NCBI GenBank assembly: GCA_947494405.1
Contig: CANLWQ010000063.1
Span: forward strand, 1 to 9,099
From: Comamonadaceae bacterium
GTDB lineage: Bacteria > Pseudomonadota > Gammaproteobacteria > Burkholderiales > Burkholderiaceae_C
DNA length: 9,099 nucleotides
Direction of reading: 5' to 3'
Positions 7,651 to 9,099 of the stretch are shown here, piece by piece. Numbering within the stretch: the stretch's first letter is position 1; each line of letters starts with the position of its first letter. Made by a program: the position numbers and the translations under genes. The notes under the pieces are model-generated. The model saw nothing but the letters and a program-made list of their open reading frames with translations, did no database searches and was not told where the DNA came from.

Positions 7651-8799
7651 ATGTCCAGCCATTTGAACCCTTGCATCGCCATGGTGGCTGGCGAGGCGTC
7701 TGGGGATTTACTGGCCTCCTTGGTCATCCCTGGTTTGCAGTCCTTATGGCCAGGCCTTGCACTGCAAGGTATTGGTGGCCCAAGGATGGAAAAATTGGGC
7801 TTTGATGCTTGGTGGCCGCAAGAGAAATTAGCTGTTCGCGGCTATGTGGAAGTACTGCGACATTACAGAGAAATCACAGGCATTCGAAAGGCGCTTTACC
7901 AACGCTTGGCAAAGTCCCCGCCCGATTTATTCATGGGTGTGGATGCCCCCGACTTCAATTTGGATTTGTCCTTCAAGCTTAAAAGTCAGGGTATCCCAAC
8001 GATTCAATTTGTCTGCCCCTCAGTCTGGGCTTGGCGACCCGAACGAATAGCCAAAATACGTGAAAGCGTTGACCATGTGTTGTGTCTTTTCCCCTTTGAA
8101 CCGCCTTTGCTCCGCAGCCACGGCATAGCTGCCACCTATGTGGGCCATCCTTTGGCCAGCGCCATTCCCCTGCAATCTGATAAGAGCATTGCCCGACAAA
8201 GCTTAGGTCTACAAAGCCAGCACAAAGTCATTGCATTGCTTCCGGGCAGCAGAGCATCGGAAATAGCGCATATCGCGCCACGCTTTTTTTCTGCTGCGCT
8301 GCTTCTTGAAAAACAATATCCCCGCACAGTTTTCATACTTCCAGTGGCTCCAGGACAAATGCCGCTGGTACAAAAATTACAAGCTAAGCATGCATATCCG
8401 CGAAACCTGATTCTGCTGTCGGGCCAAAGTCATACAGCTCTTGCTGCAGCGGATGCTGCCATGGTGGCAAGTGGTACAGCAACACTAGAGGCGGCTTTGT
8501 TCAAGTGCCCTATGGTGATCGCGTATTACATGCCTTGGTTAAGCTGGCAAATCATGCGAAATAAACGCTTACAACCTTGGGTTGGGTTGCCAAATATTTT
8601 GTGTCAAGACTTTGTCGTCCCTGAGTTGTTGCAAGACCAGGCTTCTCCCACGGCATTGGCACAAGCGGTTACTGCATGGTTAGAGCATCCCCAAAGAGCA
8701 GCAGAAATGAAATTACGTTTTACTGAACTGCATCAAGAGCTGATTCAAGACACTTCAAATTTGGTGACCCATGCGGTTAAAAAAATCGTTGGCGCTTGA
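7651..8799 (+). CDS. lpxB: Lipid-A-disaccharide synthase LpxB
   Basis: Membrane-associated GT-B glycosyltransferase (family GT19) that joins UDP-2,3-diacylglucosamine and lipid X into the beta-1,6 lipid A disaccharide. The 382 residues equal the E. coli length. The N-terminal domain has AGEASGDLL (13-21, E15), GVDAPDFN (96-103, D98) and PSVWAW (123-128). The C-terminal nucleotide-binding half has LLPGSRASE (196-204, R201), ASGTATLE (273-280) and GLPNILC with N315. All active-site residues known from E. coli are present at nearly identical positions. I place the start at ATG 7651 because homologues carry about ten residues ahead of the MVAGEASGD stretch; no Shine-Dalgarno sequence sits near it, the closest GAGG being about 20 bases away, so coupling to lpxA is likely. 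Its 3' end overlaps the probable rnhB start by 29 bases. Confidence 0.97.
   Translation: MSSHLNPCIAMVAGEASGDLLASLVIPGLQSLWPGLALQGIGGPRMEKLGFDAWWPQEKLAVRGYVEVLRHYREITGIRKALYQRLAKSPPDLFMGVDAPDFNLDLSFKLKSQGIPTIQFVCPSVWAWRPERIAKIRESVDHVLCLFPFEPPLLRSHGIAATYVGHPLASAIPLQSDKSIARQSLGLQSQHKVIALLPGSRASEIAHIAPRFFSAALLLEKQYPRTVFILPVAPGQMPLVQKLQAKHAYPRNLILLSGQSHTALAAADAAMVASGTATLEAALFKCPMVIAYYMPWLSWQIMRNKRLQPWVGLPNILCQDFVVPELLQDQASPTALAQAVTAWLEHPQRAAEMKLRFTELHQELIQDTSNLVTHAVKKIVGA
8763..8767 (+). promoter_or_regulatory. Possible ribosome binding site of rnhB inside lpxB
   Basis: GGTGA precedes the candidate rnhB ATG at 8771 by three bases, a short spacing. It lies within the lpxB coding end. It supports, but does not prove, this start. 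Confidence 0.35.
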
Positions 8800-9099
8800 T
8801 CAAAAATCTTTTGATTGGGATGTTTCGGGCTTGGTTGCCGGCGTGGATGAAGCCGGCCGTGGGCCGCTCGCGGGTCCTGTCTTTGCTGCTGCGGTTATTT
8901 TGGACGATATGTCTCCCATTTCAGGCTTGGCTGACTCTAAGAAGCTTTCCCCTAAAAAGAGAGATCAGCTCTACGACATCATCAAAGCGCGGGCTCTGTG
9001 TTTTTGTGTAGCAACCGCAAGCGTGCATGAAATTGATCAATTGAATATTTTGCAAGCGACTTTATTGGCCATGCAAAGAGCGGTTAAAGGCTTGCGGCT
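8771..9099 (+). CDS. rnhB: Ribonuclease HII (RnhB), 5' part, cut by window edge
   Basis: Type 2 RNase H that nicks RNA in RNA-DNA hybrids, notably at single ribonucleotides built into DNA. Reading the frame that begins with ATG at 8771 gives 109 complete codons without a stop. The signature [15 protein letters not shown] lies at 23-37, where D26 and E27 are the first two metal-binding catalytic residues and GRG the hybrid-recognition motif. [17 protein letters not shown] follows at 53-69, typical of bacterial RnhB, and then [20 protein letters not shown] around 86-105. The two later catalytic aspartates lie beyond the window. The gene is +1 relative to lpxB and overlaps its last 29 bases; an in-frame TTG at 8789 is another possible start. 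rnhB directly after lpxB is the conserved order in E. coli as well. Confidence 0.93.
   Translation, partial: MRLKKSLALDQKSFDWDVSGLVAGVDEAGRGPLAGPVFAAAVILDDMSPISGLADSKKLSPKKRDQLYDIIKARALCFCVATASVHEIDQLNILQATLLAMQRAVKGLR

Noticed and set aside
8779..8785. Seven A in a row near the lpxB end as a programmed frameshift site
   Set aside because: A -1 slip would lead into the meaningless third frame (about 76 extra codons), not into rnhB, which is +1 relative to lpxB. No stimulatory structure is evident.
8837..8857. Two GCCGGC palindromes nine bases apart forming a hairpin
   Set aside because: They encode Ala-Gly twice around the conserved RnhB DEAGRG motif; there is no T-run after it, so it is not a terminator.
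8796..9011. A 71-codon plus-strand frame after lpxB
   Set aside because: It overlaps the rnhB frame that encodes the DEAGRGP signature; its own translation is unlike any family I know. It is a shadow of rnhB.

Overview
This 9.1 kb window is one gene-dense, single-strand (+) segment of a conserved bacterial envelope-biogenesis operon. The gene order is dxr - rseP - bamA - skp(ompH) - lpxD - fabZ - lpxA - lpxB - rnhB (rnhB is cut by the right edge). Dxr directly beside rseP, the two-membrane proteins BamA, Skp and the Lpx enzymes, and the protein sequences point to a Gram-negative betaproteobacterium, most likely of the order Burkholderiales. By eye the base composition is close to balanced, lower in G+C than many members of that order. 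I cannot place the genus.

Layout: 1-1181 isoprenoid precursor synthesis (dxr, whose real start may lie a few codons left of the window). 1191-2552 intramembrane protease RseP. 2552/2588-4891 outer-membrane beta-barrel assembly protein BamA. 4891-5397 periplasmic chaperone Skp/OmpH. 5402-6379 lpxD, 6390-6827 fabZ, 6835-7629 lpxA and 7651-8799 lpxB form the early lipid A block. 8771-9099 is the 5' part of rnhB, out of phase with and overlapping the lpxB 3' end. All gene junctions are overlaps or short gaps of 4 to about 35 bases, so there is no intergenic stretch over 300 bases. I found no convincing internal promoter or terminator, tRNA, repeat array, insertion sequence or CRISPR.

How the genes work together: FabZ sits at the fatty-acid elongation branch point that shares (R)-3-hydroxyacyl-ACP with LpxA and LpxD. 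LpxA, LpxD and LpxB build the lipid A disaccharide of the outer leaflet. Skp and BamA deliver and insert outer-membrane beta-barrel proteins. RseP is the site-2 protease of the envelope-stress response that, in E. coli, controls sigma-E and thereby genes such as bamA, skp and lpx. Dxr feeds the MEP pathway that supplies undecaprenyl carrier lipid. Keeping them in one transcription unit would co-ordinate synthesis of lipid and protein parts of the outer membrane.

The window is essentially ordinary core genome. I did not find an undescribed system. The most informative detail is that LpxA has methionine at the acyl-chain 'ruler' position, which predicts a 10-carbon hydroxyacyl lipid A. Other points worth a look are the ambiguous bamA start with a CCTCCT motif, the same-frame lpxA/lpxB junction, the lpxB/rnhB overlap and a cysteine pair in BamA loop 6.
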